From Dichetophora obliterata (taxonomy: Eukaryota > Arthropoda > Insecta > Diptera > Sciomyzidae): 64,000 bases of DNA. Positions 23,413 to 36,836 of the stretch are shown one piece after another. A program made the translations under genes and the position numbers. The stretch covers positions 274,308,348-274,372,347 of the forward strand of contig OY986435.1 in the NCBI GenBank assembly GCA_963920525.1, in the 5' to 3' direction. The stretch's first letter is position 1, and every line of letters begins with the position of its first letter. Below the pieces are notes generated by a model, which had not been told where the DNA came from, ran no database searches, and saw nothing but the letters and a program-made list of their open reading frames with translations.

Positions 23413-24011
23413 AAAATTTTTACATAAAATCTACTTAATTTTTTTTAATTGAAGCGCTTATTTAAATAAAAAAAGTTATTTATATATACTTACTAGAAAT
23501 ATCAGAGGTCATACTGCAAATAAAATTATTTAAATAAATGCAATTCCACTTATTAAAATAAACTTTTTTATACAGCACTTTTTTAAGCAGCTAAAAACTC
23601 AATTGCGCCTTGACTGATCACTTCACTTTGAATAGCCACTGACACGCAAATCTAGTATGCACTGAAGCTGCACACTTTGAATTTGCTTAATTGGATATCT
23701 GAGCACATTAGTATCGTGTTTTACCTTAGCATCGTTATTCTATTTCATTTTTTTTACTCACAGTCGCCCGTAAATTTGAATTTTCAAACACCGTGCGCCG
23801 TACCTCTAATTTATAATGATTTATAATAAATCTAATATCATATTCTAATTTATTCGAAATGCAAATAAAATTTTAATTAAATAAAATGAGTTTTTGCTAT
23901 TTTATACGTAATTCCATACATTATACATATGTTTACAAACGTAAACCAGTCTGCCGTTTAGCAGGTAGTCTTGAAAAATAGGTAATATGAGGTACAAAAA
24001 AATATTTTTTA
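23413..24011. other. Stretch without a recognised gene
   Basis: AT-rich sequence downstream of the Myb gene. No frame, tail or repeat border was identified. Confidence 0.4.
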
Positions 24012-24545
24012 CACTTCTATCTTTCCTTACGTCTGAACGCCAGTTTTTTGTTCATACAATTCGTCTTTGGAACTCGCTCCCCCATCACATGCAGCGAATA
24101 AACAATGCAACGCAATTTAAGCATAGCTTAATAAATTATTTCACATGTCCATGAATAAGCATGTTCTTGTTCTTGAAGTATTTACATCTTGATTAAATTT
24201 GAATAATGGTTTGATCGCATTTGTGCTACAATAATATAGCTTCGTTCCACTTAACTTAAAATAAGGTTTGTCTTTTTAAATTTTAAATTTTAATTTGCGT
24301 ATATCTTAAAATCCAGAATGTTTTATCTAAATTTTTACTCTTTCTAGCTTTATAATTTAATTTTAATTTTAATATTTAGTATTTATATATTAAAATTTTT
24401 AAAATATTAAATTAATGTTGTGTAATTTCAAAATAATTGTCAATAAGTACATCATCTACATGTTACGGTGCTTGCCATAAGACTTATGTCTTGTTAGCAA
24501 CGTTGTCGAAAAAAAAATAAATAAATAAATATAAATATAAATAAA
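24012..24545 (+). mobile_element. 3' end of a non-LTR retrotransposon
   Basis: About 24,027-24,154 encodes TSERQFFVHTIRLWNSLP, then a stretch ending in LINYFTCP and a stop. This is the classic C-terminus of ORF2 in jockey/CR1-superfamily elements ('R..SFFV.TIR.WNSLP'). A 350-bp AT-rich 3' UTR follows. It ends in an A-rich AAAT-repeat tail at about 24,507-24,545, as non-LTR elements typically do. The insertion is strongly 5'-truncated, a normal outcome of target-primed reverse transcription. Confidence 0.75.
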
Positions 24546-25309
24546 ATATATCTTCTTTTATTCGACTAAGAGTGAATTTGTAGTTCTCTTATGAAGCTTC
24601 AAGAAATTTAAACAATTTAAATATAAAAAAAACGCTTGAAAGTAGGAAAGTTTACATTCGTACATTGAAAGTTACATTTGAGGGTTAACTCCTACACCAA
24701 AAGCGAGCGGCCCGAAATTTTGAGATTTGTATTTAGGAGGTCAAAATCCATATAATCCGCAAAAAAATTAAAAATCAAAGCTATCGCTATTCTTGAAATG
24801 TTCCAAAAAAGTTCCAAAGCCAGTATTTTTTGTTTAAAGAACAATATTGTATTTTATAATAAATAGCGTCATTGTAATGTTTTAATACACTTATATTTTA
24901 ATGTACTAATTTTTGACAACTGTGAGCACAACTTCAGAAAAAAATATTTATTAACAACGCTGGAATCTTTAATATGCAGCTCAAATGTTTTTGATTCTTT
25001 TAGAAGTTAAGCAACTTAATATAATATTCAGTTTTATTGAAAACTTCATCAAAATTAGTTACCAACCTACTCTTTTCTGATTAACGAAATAACACATTAA
25101 CACTCTTCCAAATTATGCCTTAGAGCATGTACAAAAGTGGCATGTTCTTGTTAAACTAGTGTTTACATGCAAAACAAATACAAAAAACTAACAGGCAAAA
25201 TAGCACATTTCAGAATTAGCACACTTAACCTTAATTAGCATGAACTGTGAATTTCCCAAATATATTGCAAAAAAATTTATAGTTAACATTTAATTTTATT
25301 TGAAGAGGA

Positions 25310-25400
25310 AATGTAGCTATTTCCGTAACATGCTGTCTAGTCTGCTGTGTGATTGACTTTATACAGAGTTGTTGTTCTTGTTGGTGTTGCTTTCGTTCAT
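25310..25400 (+). repeat. Diverged copy of the 6.9-kb flank
   Basis: GCTATTTCCG, CTGTCTAGTC and GTGATTGACTTTATACAGAG match 6901-6970, again followed by GTTGTTGTT-type repeats. The surrounding 24.55-26.15 kb shows no gene. Confidence 0.6.
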
Positions 25401-26159
25401 ACTTGAACTAATACTAATACTTGAACTAAAACTCTAAAATATGACCTTGATTTAATTTTTTAATTAATCGTTGACTTAGTAACAATATAACTACACAAAC
25501 GATTAAATTTTACATGCAATTTTTTATTTAAAATTGCATTTTTAGCCTTATTCAGGTGATTGAGAACTGTATAATCATTGTCAAGCTAGTCTTTTATGTT
25601 TTATTTTTTTGGTCCATGGAGTTGGAAACATCCAAAATGTTTTCGCAAAAGTATTTTTTGTGAATATTTATTCTGATGTTGACAGTTTTGTGAAGTCATG
25701 AGCTTTCGTTTAAATTTTAGAACGTAGATCTTTACAATTGTCAAAAAAATTGCAATTGTCAATCACCAGAATAAGTCTGTTAATATCAAAAATTTAAAAA
25801 CAATCATAACAAAAACAATTAATTTTTTTTTAAAACAGCTAGCTTAAAATAATAAGCACTAAAGTTATATAAGGACCAATTTTTCAGTACGAGTTTAGAT
25901 TCTAGTCAAATTAAATAGAGTTTAACTCGAGTTTAACGAGTATTATATTGGACGTTTAAATTTGGCTTAGGCAAAAAAGAAACACATGATAGTTTAAGTT
26001 TTTTAACATTCGTTGGAAATAACTTGACTTAAATAGATATTTTAGTATATCTAGTTAAACCGAGTTGAAACGTCCAATTTTGATGAGTTAAGCTAGGTTT
26101 AATTTGACTTAAGTTTAAACTAGTACTGAAAACTGGCCCGAGTAATGTGTATATTGGTT

Positions 26160-26400
26160 GCTCTTTTGCTGAAATATTAGGGAATAAAAATTTTAATACT
26201 ATGAAATTAGAAGAGGAGCTTACATCCGATGACGTATGGTCTATTAAATATGTTCCTCTCGTCACTGCAGAAGTAGAAAGAATTTTTTCTGCATACAAAA
26301 ACATTTTGCCAGACAATTGACGTCTTTCAAATTTAATGACTAAAACTGTACCTTTCAATTGTAACATTATTTACTGTAACATTATGTATAAACATTATAT
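26160..26400 (+). pseudogene. hAT transposase C-terminal (dimerisation) fragment
   Basis: The plus strand reads KLEEELTSDDVWSIKYVPLV, then TAEVERIFSAYKNILPDN, an in-frame TGA, and RLSNLMTKTV. This is the conserved hAT dimerisation region ('P.s.a.vER.FS.....i..RR..L......l'). The Arg after DN has been lost to the stop. Nothing upstream encodes the RNase H-like catalytic core. Better-preserved relatives lie at 48,567-48,824 (plus) and 57,690-57,930 (minus). Confidence 0.75.
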
Positions 26401-26478
26401 AAACAAATATTTTAAGTTTAGTAATGTTTTGTTTTGAAAGCTTTATTTTTTGTTTATTTGTTATGTAATTTTTTGCGT

Positions 26479-26560
26479 TTTTTAGGTAATTTTTGTTAGT
26501 TTTTAGGTAGTTTTCTGCAGTTTTTAGGTAGTTTTTGTCATATTTTTTAGGTAATTTTTT
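26479..26560. repeat. Minisatellite of TTTTTAGGTARTTTT units
   Basis: Four occurrences of TTTTTAGGTA followed by ATTTT or GTTTT within about 80 bp, just downstream of the hAT fragment. The following word AAATCCGAGCC also occurs at 50,116 beyond another hAT copy. Confidence 0.7.
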
Positions 26561-26639
26561 TAGTCATCAAAATCCGAGCCATGTTCATCACGATCAAACC
26601 AACTATATGGACACATGCTAAACATGTCTCCTCCGCAAC

Positions 26640-28840
26640 CCCTTTCGCTATAGCACATACTAGTCTTGTGTTCGCTTGCAACCCTTCGACTTATGTTTGA
26701 TGTTCTACACAGCATGGTATGAATCGTCTTTGCTTTCACAAATTTTGTACTGCATTCTTGCTTTCAAAAAAAAAATTTCCTTCTTTTGCATTAAGCGCGT
26801 CATATGGAGGTAAATCTATCGTATTCTAAGGAAATTGTTCATTCAAACAAACTGAAAACACTTTTACATTTTAGACTTATTAAAATTAATTTGTTTATTG
26901 AAGTTTTTGAAGAAACAAAATATATAAATTTTCTCTTAAAACCCATATTCATCGGACAACAGAGATTCACGCAAAAGAAATCTCTTCGTTTAGGTCTTTC
27001 AGGACTAACTCTAAACCGCTGGGAATTTTTTTTTTATTCAACTTATCCAAATAAAGAAAAGTATTAAAGTATAAAAGAGAATTTTTTAAACATATCTTCG
27101 ATTTTCACTCCCCTCAAAAAATATGAATAATTGGACTGAAAAAATAAGATATAACAAATAATATCATAAAAGTATTGAAAATTAGGACCTCTCTCTCCAA
27201 ACATAGAAATTTTTTTGAGCAAATTTAAAATTGTAAAAAATAAAACTTTTTATAAATTGTGTGAGATTAAATTTATTTTTAAAATTTGTTTTTTACAATA
27301 ACTTATTTATGGGCTTCTGGGTAAAATAAAAATTGTGGATTTTAGAACAAAAAGTTTCATTTTTTAATGTTTATTATCAAAAACAAAAAAAAAACATATA
27401 ATTTATCCTAAATTTATTAATACCTCGGGCTGTAGCAGATTTTATTAACTTTCAAACAAAACAAAAAAAGTTTAGTCCGTAGTACTTATCGTGCTCTTTC
27501 TACAGAAATTTTTGTAAACGTATTTTTTTAAAAAAATGCTAAATTTGAAAAAATTTGGGTTTCATATAAAATATAGTTAACGTATGTTCTAAAATTGATA
27601 ATCATTTATTTTTTAAAAAAATATTTTAACCTTCAAACGCATTTGATTTTTTGTAACGTAGAAGGTGTTAGTGTTACTGCAGAAATTGAGATGGGGTACC
27701 GAAAAGGTTAAACAATTTTATCACCAACTATATAAATAACTTATTTAAAAAAAATTTTTTTTTTAATTTTTGCTGTTTTGTTCAAAATAACATTTTCTTA
27801 CATATATTTCTCATCCAATATAAACTATTTCTAACTAATTCAGCATAAATCCTATTTTTGGTGATTTTTTTTAACTTGGAGGTTTATTTACTAAACCAAC
27901 ATATGAAATCTCTATGCTTAAATGGTCAAGCTAAAAACATCACAGAAAAAAAACGGGTTCAGGATTTTTAATTCATTGAACTGATTGGATTCAAAATAGA
28001 TCAAAAAGTTTGTAATATTTGCAAAAGAGTTGTTTTCTAATTGTTTCCAATTGCCACCGTACTGAACGTCGTTCGAAAATTGTTCTTTATAAAAATGTGT
28101 TAAAATATCCTGTTGACGATTTTTATTGAGTTTGACGATTTTTTACGTAAGGGCTTGATTGTTTTAATAAGAAATTTTTGATAAGTTATACTTTTTAATT
28201 TTCTTAATTTTTACAATCTGTTCGACTTCAGCAAATTTTCTCTTATCAAAGCAGTGCTATATAAAAAAAAGACAGATTGATAGATATGCATTTTGACCGT
28301 TAACGTCAAAAATATTGTGTGTGTTATTTTAAGATGCCACAAACAAAGTTATTTACAACTAATCATAAGAATTTTAAATATAAAACCGAAAAAAGTAGTA
28401 GCTAAAAATAGCTAAGCTTAATTCAATATATCTAAAAAAGCTGCTAATAAGAAAAACGCAGCAAAGCATTCAACAGTAGGGAGCCTCCAAATATTTGTCG
28501 GTTTGGGGCCTAGAAAAATGTTAATCTGGCATTGTTGTGTTACATTTTGGTAGAGCAGTTTTACTTACATAATGCTGCATTGCAGAAGTACTGATTGATT
28601 TATTTACTTATGGAGTATAAAATTGAATTTTCGAAAGTTACTTCGTTGCTTTAAGCTGAGAATATATTTGAAATGCATAAACCAAGACTTTAATGTTGAT
28701 GGAATTTATAAAACTGATTTTTGTGAAATTCTTTATGTTATGAGAGGACAGCGGAAAATATGAAATTGCATATTTGTATTGAATGATCACAAAACAATTT
28801 CGATGACACAGATATGAGTTCCGAGAAATTCTATCTCGGA
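26640..28840. other. Stretch without a recognised gene
   Basis: Very AT-rich. An 87-residue frame at 26,804-27,067 has no recognisable domain and is probably chance. Confidence 0.4.
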
Positions 28841-28844
28841 AAAC

Positions 28845-28975
28845 ATAAAAAATTTTTGCATATTTGCATATTGCATACAAAATGTACATGCATATATTAA
28901 GTGCATATGCAAATTAAAAAATTGCATATTTGCATATTATAAGCATATGCAAAATTTATGCAAGTCCATTTAATC
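28845..28975. repeat. Cluster of TTGCATATTTGCATAT words
   Basis: GCATATTTGCATAT, GCATATGCAAA and related words recur six or more times in 130 bp. A similar but looser cluster lies at about 31,065-31,140. These octamer-like words are self-complementary and probably belong to a repeat. Confidence 0.55.
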
Positions 28976-29039
28976 GCAAATGTATGTTCGTAACTTCTAT
29001 CATAGACATGAACGTTTTAGAGGATAGGGATGCCAGATG

Positions 29040-29175
29040 CACTTTTTTAAACAGTACAGGACTGTTTTTTTTTTTATAATTTACTGTTTTATGACATGCA
29101 CCCAAGACAGTACGCAAAAGTACTGTTTTTTAATAATGTACTGTTTTGTGTACTGTTTTTTTTTGTATAAATTTT
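29040..29175. repeat. Irregular repeat of TACTGTTTT
   Basis: The words TACTGTTTT, GTACTG and ACAGTAC recur about seven times in 130 bp, after AGGGATGCCAGATGC. Non-coding. The terminal-looking GGGATGCCAG word could be a hAT-type end, but no partner was found. Confidence 0.45.
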
Positions 29176-29908
29176 ACGTGTTGAAAATATTTTTGATTTT
29201 CTGAGTGCGAAAAAATCAGTCTGTCTAAATTGTTAAATTTCTTCTTCTTCTCTCTTCTCTTCTTCTTCTCTTAACGGAGAAAAAAAAGAAGCTTCTCCGT
29301 ATACAAAATTATATTTTCTGAAAAGCGTCAAAATTTTACAAAAAATTAGAAAAAGTTTTAATAATATATTGTAATATGAGTTATAGAACATAATTTTGAA
29401 CAGAAAATTAATATAATTGAAGCACACCCGCAAATAACGTTTTAAGCGACAAAAAGGAGATTGTTCACAATACGTAAAAAACGTTTTAAATGCATCAGAC
29501 AACTTCTGGATACATGTTTTTAATACATTATGGAAAAACTTAGGTAAATAAACTATTTTAGTAAAAAACGATTGCTTAATAATATTATTTAATTAGTAAA
29601 TTAAGAATTATTAATGTTAAAAACGGAAAAACGTTACATATCCAAAAGCCATTGGTCGTTAAAACATTATTCCACGTTGCAAAGCAGAGAGTGCGATGGC
29701 TTTTAAAACGTTATTCGCGCAATTAAAGCATACCCTCATAAGAAGACTTATTTGATTGGATTTTTTTCATTAAATGATTTTATTTATGAAACAAACCTTT
29801 AAGCACAGTACTTTGTTCAGTTTCATGTTAAATTTCACTCAAATCTCCATACAAAATATGAGAGCTGCGAAGCAAGCGTGGAAATTTTCACAATATGTTT
29901 GTCAGAGC

Positions 29909-30161
29909 AGTACTCTGTTCCGCTGCGTAAAATTATAGCAACATCTTTCTGAGCCACATTTTTTCACGACTATTTAATTGTACTGCCTATTTATTCTGAA
30001 GTGAAAAGAGAGAGATCATATGAAATTTCTCAACTCATTCTCCGAGTCTCTCTGACAAACGTTGCAAACGAAACTCCTTGCAACAAAATATGTGTCAGAA
30101 ATTTCACGCAACAAATAAATGAATGTTGTCAGCGAAATTTCACGCAAGCAAACAGAGTACT
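29909..30161. mobile_element. Small MITE (253 bp)
   Basis: Left end AGTACTCTGTTCCGCTGCGT; right end read inward AGTACTCTGTTTGCTTGCGT, with similarity continuing as AAATT. No clear target duplication. A 68-residue frame inside has no coding character. Confidence 0.65.
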
Positions 30162-32468
30162 AGGCTTTAATAACAAATACAAAAATTCCTTTGATGAACT
30201 TAAGTGAAAATATTTTAAAACCTTCAACAAAATATATTTGTTTGCTTTCGAACTCAAACTTAATATTTTTCTTAATTTAACTGCAGATTGATTTATAGAA
30301 CTCGGCGTACTTTTCAGGCAAATATGAAGTGATTGCAAAGATATCCTTTTTCTTTTCATCACTTTCTTGATGGGTTCTTTTCGCAGAGCTGTCATCGTAT
30401 AATTTGCACAAGTTTTGAGTTCTTATGAAGTCTCCTCGCACAATTCGATTAAAGATGTTAAAAAAGCTGTTTATTCGTTTTAGTTTTTTTTTATAGAATT
30501 GAAAATAATGTTCCTTTATTGCACTTATGCAGAATTTTTTTGCATGAAGACAATCGCAAATATATGTAATAACAATTAAATTACCTATAAACGTTATATG
30601 AACTTACAACGTTATTCCATTTTAACTGCTCTACAGCGTTTTTTAGAGAAATAGTTTTTTTTCTTAAAATATATTCATTACCACAATTCTTCAATCTTTA
30701 ATTATTATTATCAATTCAATTTTCCACATTGGACCTATTTTTTGTGCGTCTGTTGTACTTATCAATTACATTAGATAATTCAAATCTGGTAATTTTGTAT
30801 GTAACTTTCTTCCACTGGCAGACACTTTCTTATTGCTTTTTGGTTTAGTTTAAACGCAATGTAAGAGAGTCATGTGAATGGTAATCTGCAACAAAATCGT
30901 TTTTGCAAAAAGTGGCTTTTGCAACGTAATAAGGTAATAAAATTATCTGTTGAAGGTAATAAAATATTTTTTTCATTTTTAACACTTTTTTTCAATAAAC
31001 TCTATAGATATTTCAAATAATTTGGAAATATTATGAATTTAGACCATTTTTATTACTGCATAAGCAAAAGTATGCAGCATATTTCTTGCATATGCTTTTG
31101 CATATTTAACATTTTAACATATTAACATTTGCATATCATAGATATGGAGTAATAAATGCATTTATGAAGTCAATATCAATACAAATTCAAGATTTGACTT
31201 CAATCAGACTTAAAATGAGTTTTGCATATAATTCCGCTGTCTAGTTGAGTCTTATTTTGCCGTTCTAAAATTATTCGTGAAACCAGAATGTACCATAATA
31301 TTTCATGTACGAAAACTGCGGGTAGAGATTAGAAAAATAAGTAACAACGTTCGTAGCCTAATATATGTACTTTTCTGCTTCTAAAACCTCAGATAGAGTC
31401 CTTCAGCCTTTATTTTAGTTTGCATGATGATACGAAGATGATGATACAGTCAAAAAATTTGACTTTAACTTTTTTGGCAGACCTGGTTTAATCAGTTAGT
31501 GGTTTTTCAGAAGTCAATCACGTTTCTATTAAATTCTTTCGGAATGTTTAAATTTCTAACAATAACATCAATTCTCGGTAATAAGAAAGTATATATGAAA
31601 AAAAAATTAACATTTGTAATTTATTTGAAGCAAATTAAATCAGCCTGTATCCTTATCAAACCCAAAAATGTGCTTTTTTTATCTCACAAAGGTTACCCTT
31701 TTAAGCAATTCAAGCCATTCGGAAGGCAGTCAGAAAGCAACCCAAAAATCTAAGAAACAAACACACGCACTCTTTTGAACAAATTGAAAGGCAATTAATC
31801 ACAGTGACTTGATTATGGCCTCGAGTCCTCTTAACTTGCGTTCCGAGGCGTTCAAAGGCTCTACACTTGGTTAGTTGATTTTTTCCAATATTTACTATTT
31901 CTTTTTTTGCTTCATTTTGACTGGCACAAATGATACGTTATGAAGAGCCACTTAAAAAAAAACACGAGCTCGTGAAAATCATGCCTTTTTAAAACAAGCC
32001 CAAAAAAAGTAGGAGAAAAAAGAAGACCTTTAAATAATGATAGAAAAAAAAGACAAAGTTATGAAAGAGCAAGCGAAGAAAAGAGAAGACAAAACAGTCA
32101 GAGCAAACAACTAAGAGATGAGGGATGACATAAAAAAGGATGTATAAATGGCAATTTGTTTGCTTAAGCTTTCATTAGTCATTTTTGAGTTTTGCTGGCC
32201 GAGAGGTGAGACTGGTGAGACGGGGTTTGATATTTGGTGGTTGCTTCCTGTTGGAATGTAGGCAGACAGAAAAGGTTGAGTTAAATGCCAAATCCTATTT
32301 TTCACGTATTTTGTGAATATTTAATTTATTGGTATTTCCGGTAAGATTGTGTAAGAAAAAAAATAACTTAACGCAATGTTCGTGTGCGAATGAATGCTTT
32401 AAATGAGTGCCGAAAACGCACTGATTCGTAGAGTTTCAGAGAATTTTGAATAGTTATTTTGGCATAAT
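30162..32468. other. Stretch without a recognised gene
   Basis: Short frames (for example 31,499-31,753) show no family resemblance. A cluster of GCATAT words occurs at 31,065-31,140. Otherwise I see nothing. Confidence 0.4.
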
Positions 32469-32800
32469 TTAACCCTCGGATGGACTATGTCCTCTGGCCA
32501 GACGAAATGGCTGTTCTTTTTTGAACAAATTTGTTTATAGTTGCTTTATGACACGCATGATATCAAAAAATTCTGTAAATATTTGTAGTGATTACTTTTG
32601 TCACAAAGTCAAATTTTCTTATATCTGGTCAGACGAAATGGTGTTTCTTTTTGTATAACATTGTTTCTTATCGTTAGATTAGCAAACGCTCTCTTGAGTT
32701 TTCGAGTATGTTTTCCTTCTAAATGAAAAGTTCTGTAAATGTTATAGTAGACTACATGGACTATGTCGTCTGCCCAGACGAAACTAATTTCAGAGGGATA
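32469..32800 (+). mobile_element. piggyBac-like left terminus (TTAA + CCCTCGGAT)
   Basis: TTAA at 32,469-32,472 is followed by CCCTCGGATGGACTATGTCC and then TCTGGCCAGACGAAAT. The motif GTCTGSCCAGACGAAA occurs three times (about 32,495, 32,627 and 32,775). TTAA target duplications with CCC-starting ends are characteristic of piggyBac. The oppositely oriented partner end is at 47,950-48,015. No transposase is seen. Confidence 0.55.
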
Positions 32801-33109
32801 AGAGTGTGAAGTTTTGTTCAATTTCATATTCTTCTCTTATCCTGTGTTCGTCAAATAATAAGACAAATATTGCTTAAATATGCATAGCATACATGTGTAT
32901 ACATAAGAGTGGAACGAAATGTATGTAAGTAAAAAAATCTTCATTGACTTCATATATTTTTGAAAACTCCTTGTCAAAACAAATTTTTCTGCATCCTTGG
33001 TTTTTTTTTGGGACATAACTTTTGACTTTGCCCGAGGGTTTTTGTATTTCATTGCCATATTTTTTTCCTGAAATATTTTTTTAAGCTGGAATCGAAAAAT
33101 TTGCGTCTC

Positions 33110-33671
33110 GTATAACAACAATAACTTGAACAACAATAGCGGTAATAACATCAATAGTAGCAACAACAATAGCGCAGATTATTCATCAGATGCAGTACTA
33201 TTTGGAGTGCCGTTCACCTCAGGGGACAACTTGAAAAGTACTTTCAACCTCATTTGTTGATCTATTGAATTCTTGTCACCCCAGCTAAGGGATATTTTCA
33301 GAGTTAAGCCTACATCGAACAACGCAAATCCTATAGTAATAGTTAAGTTCTACACGCCCTTTGATCGCAATCGTGCTTTGAAGGCTTTTGGGGACTTTCG
33401 GAGGCGAGTTAAAAAAGCTATTAACCTCAGAGATGCTGGTCTTGACTCTGATAATAATGTTTACCTGCACGAGAGCCTCCCTATCGATACAAGCAAATTA
33501 CTGCAAGCGGCAATCGCATGTAAGCGTAGAAAAGCAATTTTTAATGCGTTCGCTCTTCGAGGGAATGTGTACATCAGGCGATTTAAAAACGGCGACTGTA
33601 TTAAGATTAACAACGAAGCTAAACTACCCACAACATCATCTGTTTCTGATGACACCAATGCAAATGAATAG
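33110..33671 (+). pseudogene. Element A, ORF1 (RNA-binding, non-LTR), one stop
   Basis: The frame opens with an Asn/Ser-rich run (coded by AAC/AAT repeats). It continues LFGVPFTSGDNLKSTFNL, a TGA near 33,262, FLSPQLRDIFRVKPTSNNAN, IVIVKFYTPFDRNRAL, and after a basic segment VYLHESLPIDTSKLLQAA and RGNVYIRRFKNGDCIKI. This is the ORF1 pattern of jockey/I-type elements: a conserved 'PQ.RDIFRVKP...P.IVKF....R' region followed by 'IYLHESL....LL..A'. No zinc knuckles are visible. The first ~100 residues expected upstream are missing or degraded, which suggests 5' truncation near 33,110. The frame overlaps the ORF2 start by 14 nt. Confidence 0.75.
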
Positions 33672-36600
33672 TGTGGCTGCTTTTTATATGTTGAAGTTAT
33701 TATTATTACTATTGCTTTTATTTTCTAAATCTACTCTTTTCATCTCTTTCAACTTTAACTTTACATTTTTGCTTTTATTATTTCTATTGCTTTTATTGTC
33801 TAAATCATCTCCTTTCATTTCTTTCAACATTAACTTTACACTTTTACTTAGCATCTCTTTCGTACTCGCTAAATGCTTGCAGGATTGCTCTAACTTAATC
33901 TTATGCCAGATATATGTAGGTACATCTGATTCTGTTACTTATGAAAATCATAAAACAGTTGTGGAAATTTTATGCAAACAGCGTTCAGGCTTAAAAGTCG
34001 TGCATTTCAATGCGCGAAGCCTGAATGGCTTTAAAATGGATTATGTAAAGCACGTATTTGAAGACTCCTCTGTTGACGTAATATGCGTTACTGAAACCTG
34101 GTTTAATGAGGAAGTAAGTAGTTCCTACTATAATGTTAAAAATTACCAACTGTTACGTCATGATAGACTTGATAAGAGAAGCGTTGGGATTGCTATCTAC
34201 TGCAAAAATTATCTAAAAACCAAAATTCTTAGCATGTCGTGTCAATTTGGTGTTGAGTTTTTAAACGTTGAGTTGTCAGGAAGTAACCATAGTAAAGCTC
34301 TAATGTCCTGTGTGTATAATCCTAGTCGTAATTGTAGTCTTGAGCGCTTATTTGCAGCATTGTCTTACTGTATTATCGACACTGAACATTTTGTTTTATG
34401 TGGGGATTTTAATATAAATCTGCTGCACAATGATAGCGTGTCGAGAAAATTTCTTGACAATTTATCTGAATTCGGTCTCAATTTAGTAAATAGCTCGATG
34501 CCAACTTGTTTTGCAAAAAATGCTCAACCCAGTCTATTAGACATCTTTGTCGTGTCAAAGTCATCGTCTGTTTTACTCTTTGATCAGATATCTTTCGTAT
34601 CTGATCACGATCTCATCTTTTGTTCATTAAATATCTGTATCGCACCTCTTGTCCTTGAAACTAGTGAAATGTACTTTTCTTATCGTGACTTTAAGTCCAT
34701 AGACTATGCTCTATTGAATACTGATCTAACTCTAACAAACTGGACGGATTGTTGGTATTTAAATACGGTGGATGAAAAACTGAGCTTTCTTATCAGTAAG
34801 ATTAATACTTTTTTTTTGATACGCATGTACCCGTTCGTACGCGTCGGATCATAAATACCTCTTGTCCTATTGGTTCACACCTTCTGTAAAACAAGCCATA
34901 AAAACCGGTTTTAGAGCTTACAACAAATGGAAGCGCAATCCCACTACTTTAAATTGGGAAGCATACAAAACAGCAAGAAACGAGGCTACCTCTGCTGTAA
35001 GATTATCTAAATCTACGTTTTTTATGTCAAAGCTTGATCCCTCACTGCCCTCAAGACAGCTGTGAAACAATTTGAAAGGTATCGGAGTATGCAAAAACCA
35101 TCTGAAAACTGCAGGATTGACCCAAATCTGATGAGCGAATATTTTGTTGCTAACTCCTCATGTGATAACTCAAACATTCTCAATGTTGTTGATAGTAGCA
35201 TTACTGCATCTGTAAAGAATAATAATAATGATTATAATGAATTATATTTTAATGCAGTAAATGAGCTAGATGTTGCGCGCTGTATAAAAAAAACAAATCA
35301 AAAATCCTCTGGGGTGGATGGTATTTCAATTAAATTTATTAAACTCTTGTTGTCTTTCGTTATTGGTCCGCTCACCCATATAATAAATTATTGCTTAAAT
35401 TCTTCATGCTACTCTGAAATTTGGAAAGTAGCAATTATAATTCCCATTGCAAAAAATCATTCGCTTGCCAACCATGTGACTTTCGACCAATAAGTCTGCT
35501 ATCTTGTTTGTCTAAAGTTTGTGAGTCGCTCATGGCCGAGCAGATTTCTAATCATGTGCGCTCTTCTGGACTAATGTCTAATCTCCTGTCTGGTTTTAGG
35601 CCTGGTCACAGCTGTTCGACTGCAATGGTCAAAATACTTGATGATATCAGAGTACCGTATGATATGGGTCACATCACATTACTTTGTTTGCTAGACTTTA
35701 CAAAAGCTTTTGATACAGTCAATCATTCAATACTATGTAGAAAACTTTTGCAAAATTTCAGCTTTTCTGCGGCTGCTGTTCGTCTTATAAATAACTATCT
35801 GGTTGGTAGATCACAAAAGGTTAAATCTAGGTCAAATTTTTCAGAGCTTAAAATTATAGGTAGCGGAGTGCCGCAAGGCTCAGTTCTTGGCCCATTGTTA
35901 TTTACAATGTTTTCCAATGACATTTTCACCAGGTGTCAGCACGTTAAAATGCACGCTTACGCTGATGACCTCTAGTTGTATATGTCCAGGCCAATCGGTC
36001 TGATAGAAGATCTTTGTGCCAGAGTTAATGAGGACTTAAACATGATAGCTGAATGGGCAAAGAATAATCTGCTCATGTTAAACCATTTAAAATCACAGGT
36101 TTTACCAATCATGAAAAAAATGCTTTTTGTTCAAGATTTGCCTCCAATTCTTCTCAATAACGTGAAGCTAAATTTGGTTAGCAAAGTAACTAACCTCGGA
36201 TATATTATAAATTCAACTTTGTCATGCGAGGATCATATTAACTCTTGTTTTAAAAAAGTTTATTTTGGCCTGCGAAGCATGCGAATAACTGAAAGTTTTG
36301 TGAACGTAGAAATTAGACGAAAATTGGTATTGTGGCTCTTGTTACCTTTAATTACTTATTCGGAAGCAGTATATTGCAAGCTTGATTCGCGGTCGGCGCA
36401 TAAGCTTTTAGTTGCCTTTAACTATGCTGCTCGCTACTTTTATGGCCTAAGAAAATATGACCATGTAACTATGTTTTTGAAACAATTACTTGGAAGAGGC
36501 CTATTAAGTCATCTCGAAGCAAGAAGCTGTGTGTTCCTGCTTAGAATAATTATCACACTGAGCCCTAGCTACTTGTTCGAAAAACTATCTTTTTGTAGAT

Positions 36601-36836
36601 CTAGCAGAGGCATGAACATTTTAATTCCCAGACATAGTTTAATCAACTCCAGTAGATTGTTTTTTGTAAGCGCAATCAGATCGTGGAATTCTTTACCCAC
36701 AAATATTAAAAATATTACTAATAGCCTATTAGTAATACCTTTAAGCGTTTTGTTTTTGAACGCTTTTCTTAAAAACCTAATATTTCTTTTTATGCTTCTC
36801 TCCTTTAACTTCTATTCTTTTGCTTTATTCTCATGA
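33658..36836 (+). pseudogene. Element A, ORF2 endonuclease-reverse transcriptase, several frameshifts
   Basis: The ATG at 33,658 overlaps the ORF1 stop. A leucine-rich N-terminus (a ~77-bp tandem duplication, 33,700-33,850) precedes the AP endonuclease. Endonuclease motifs are VVHFNARSLNG, VTETWFNEE, LCGDFNINLL, LLDIFVVS and SDHDLIF. The connector (YWFTPSVKQAIKTGF) and RT follow with breaks near 34,813, 34,868, 35,047 and 35,478. RT motifs are KSSGVDGIS, FRPISLLSCLSKV, LDFTKAFDTVNH, GSGVPQGSVLGPLLF and AYADDL. A TAG (35,973-35,975) falls immediately after the active site, then the thumb and C-terminus run to 36,836 (SFCRSSRGMN, AIRSWNSLPTN). ORF2 copies element RNA by target-primed reverse transcription. 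The copy is inactive. Its closest relative in the window is element E at 46.3-47.7 kb. Confidence 0.85.

Noticed and set aside
26804..27067. 87-residue frame in AT-rich DNA
   Set aside because: No domain, no splice partners, no neighbouring coding signal.
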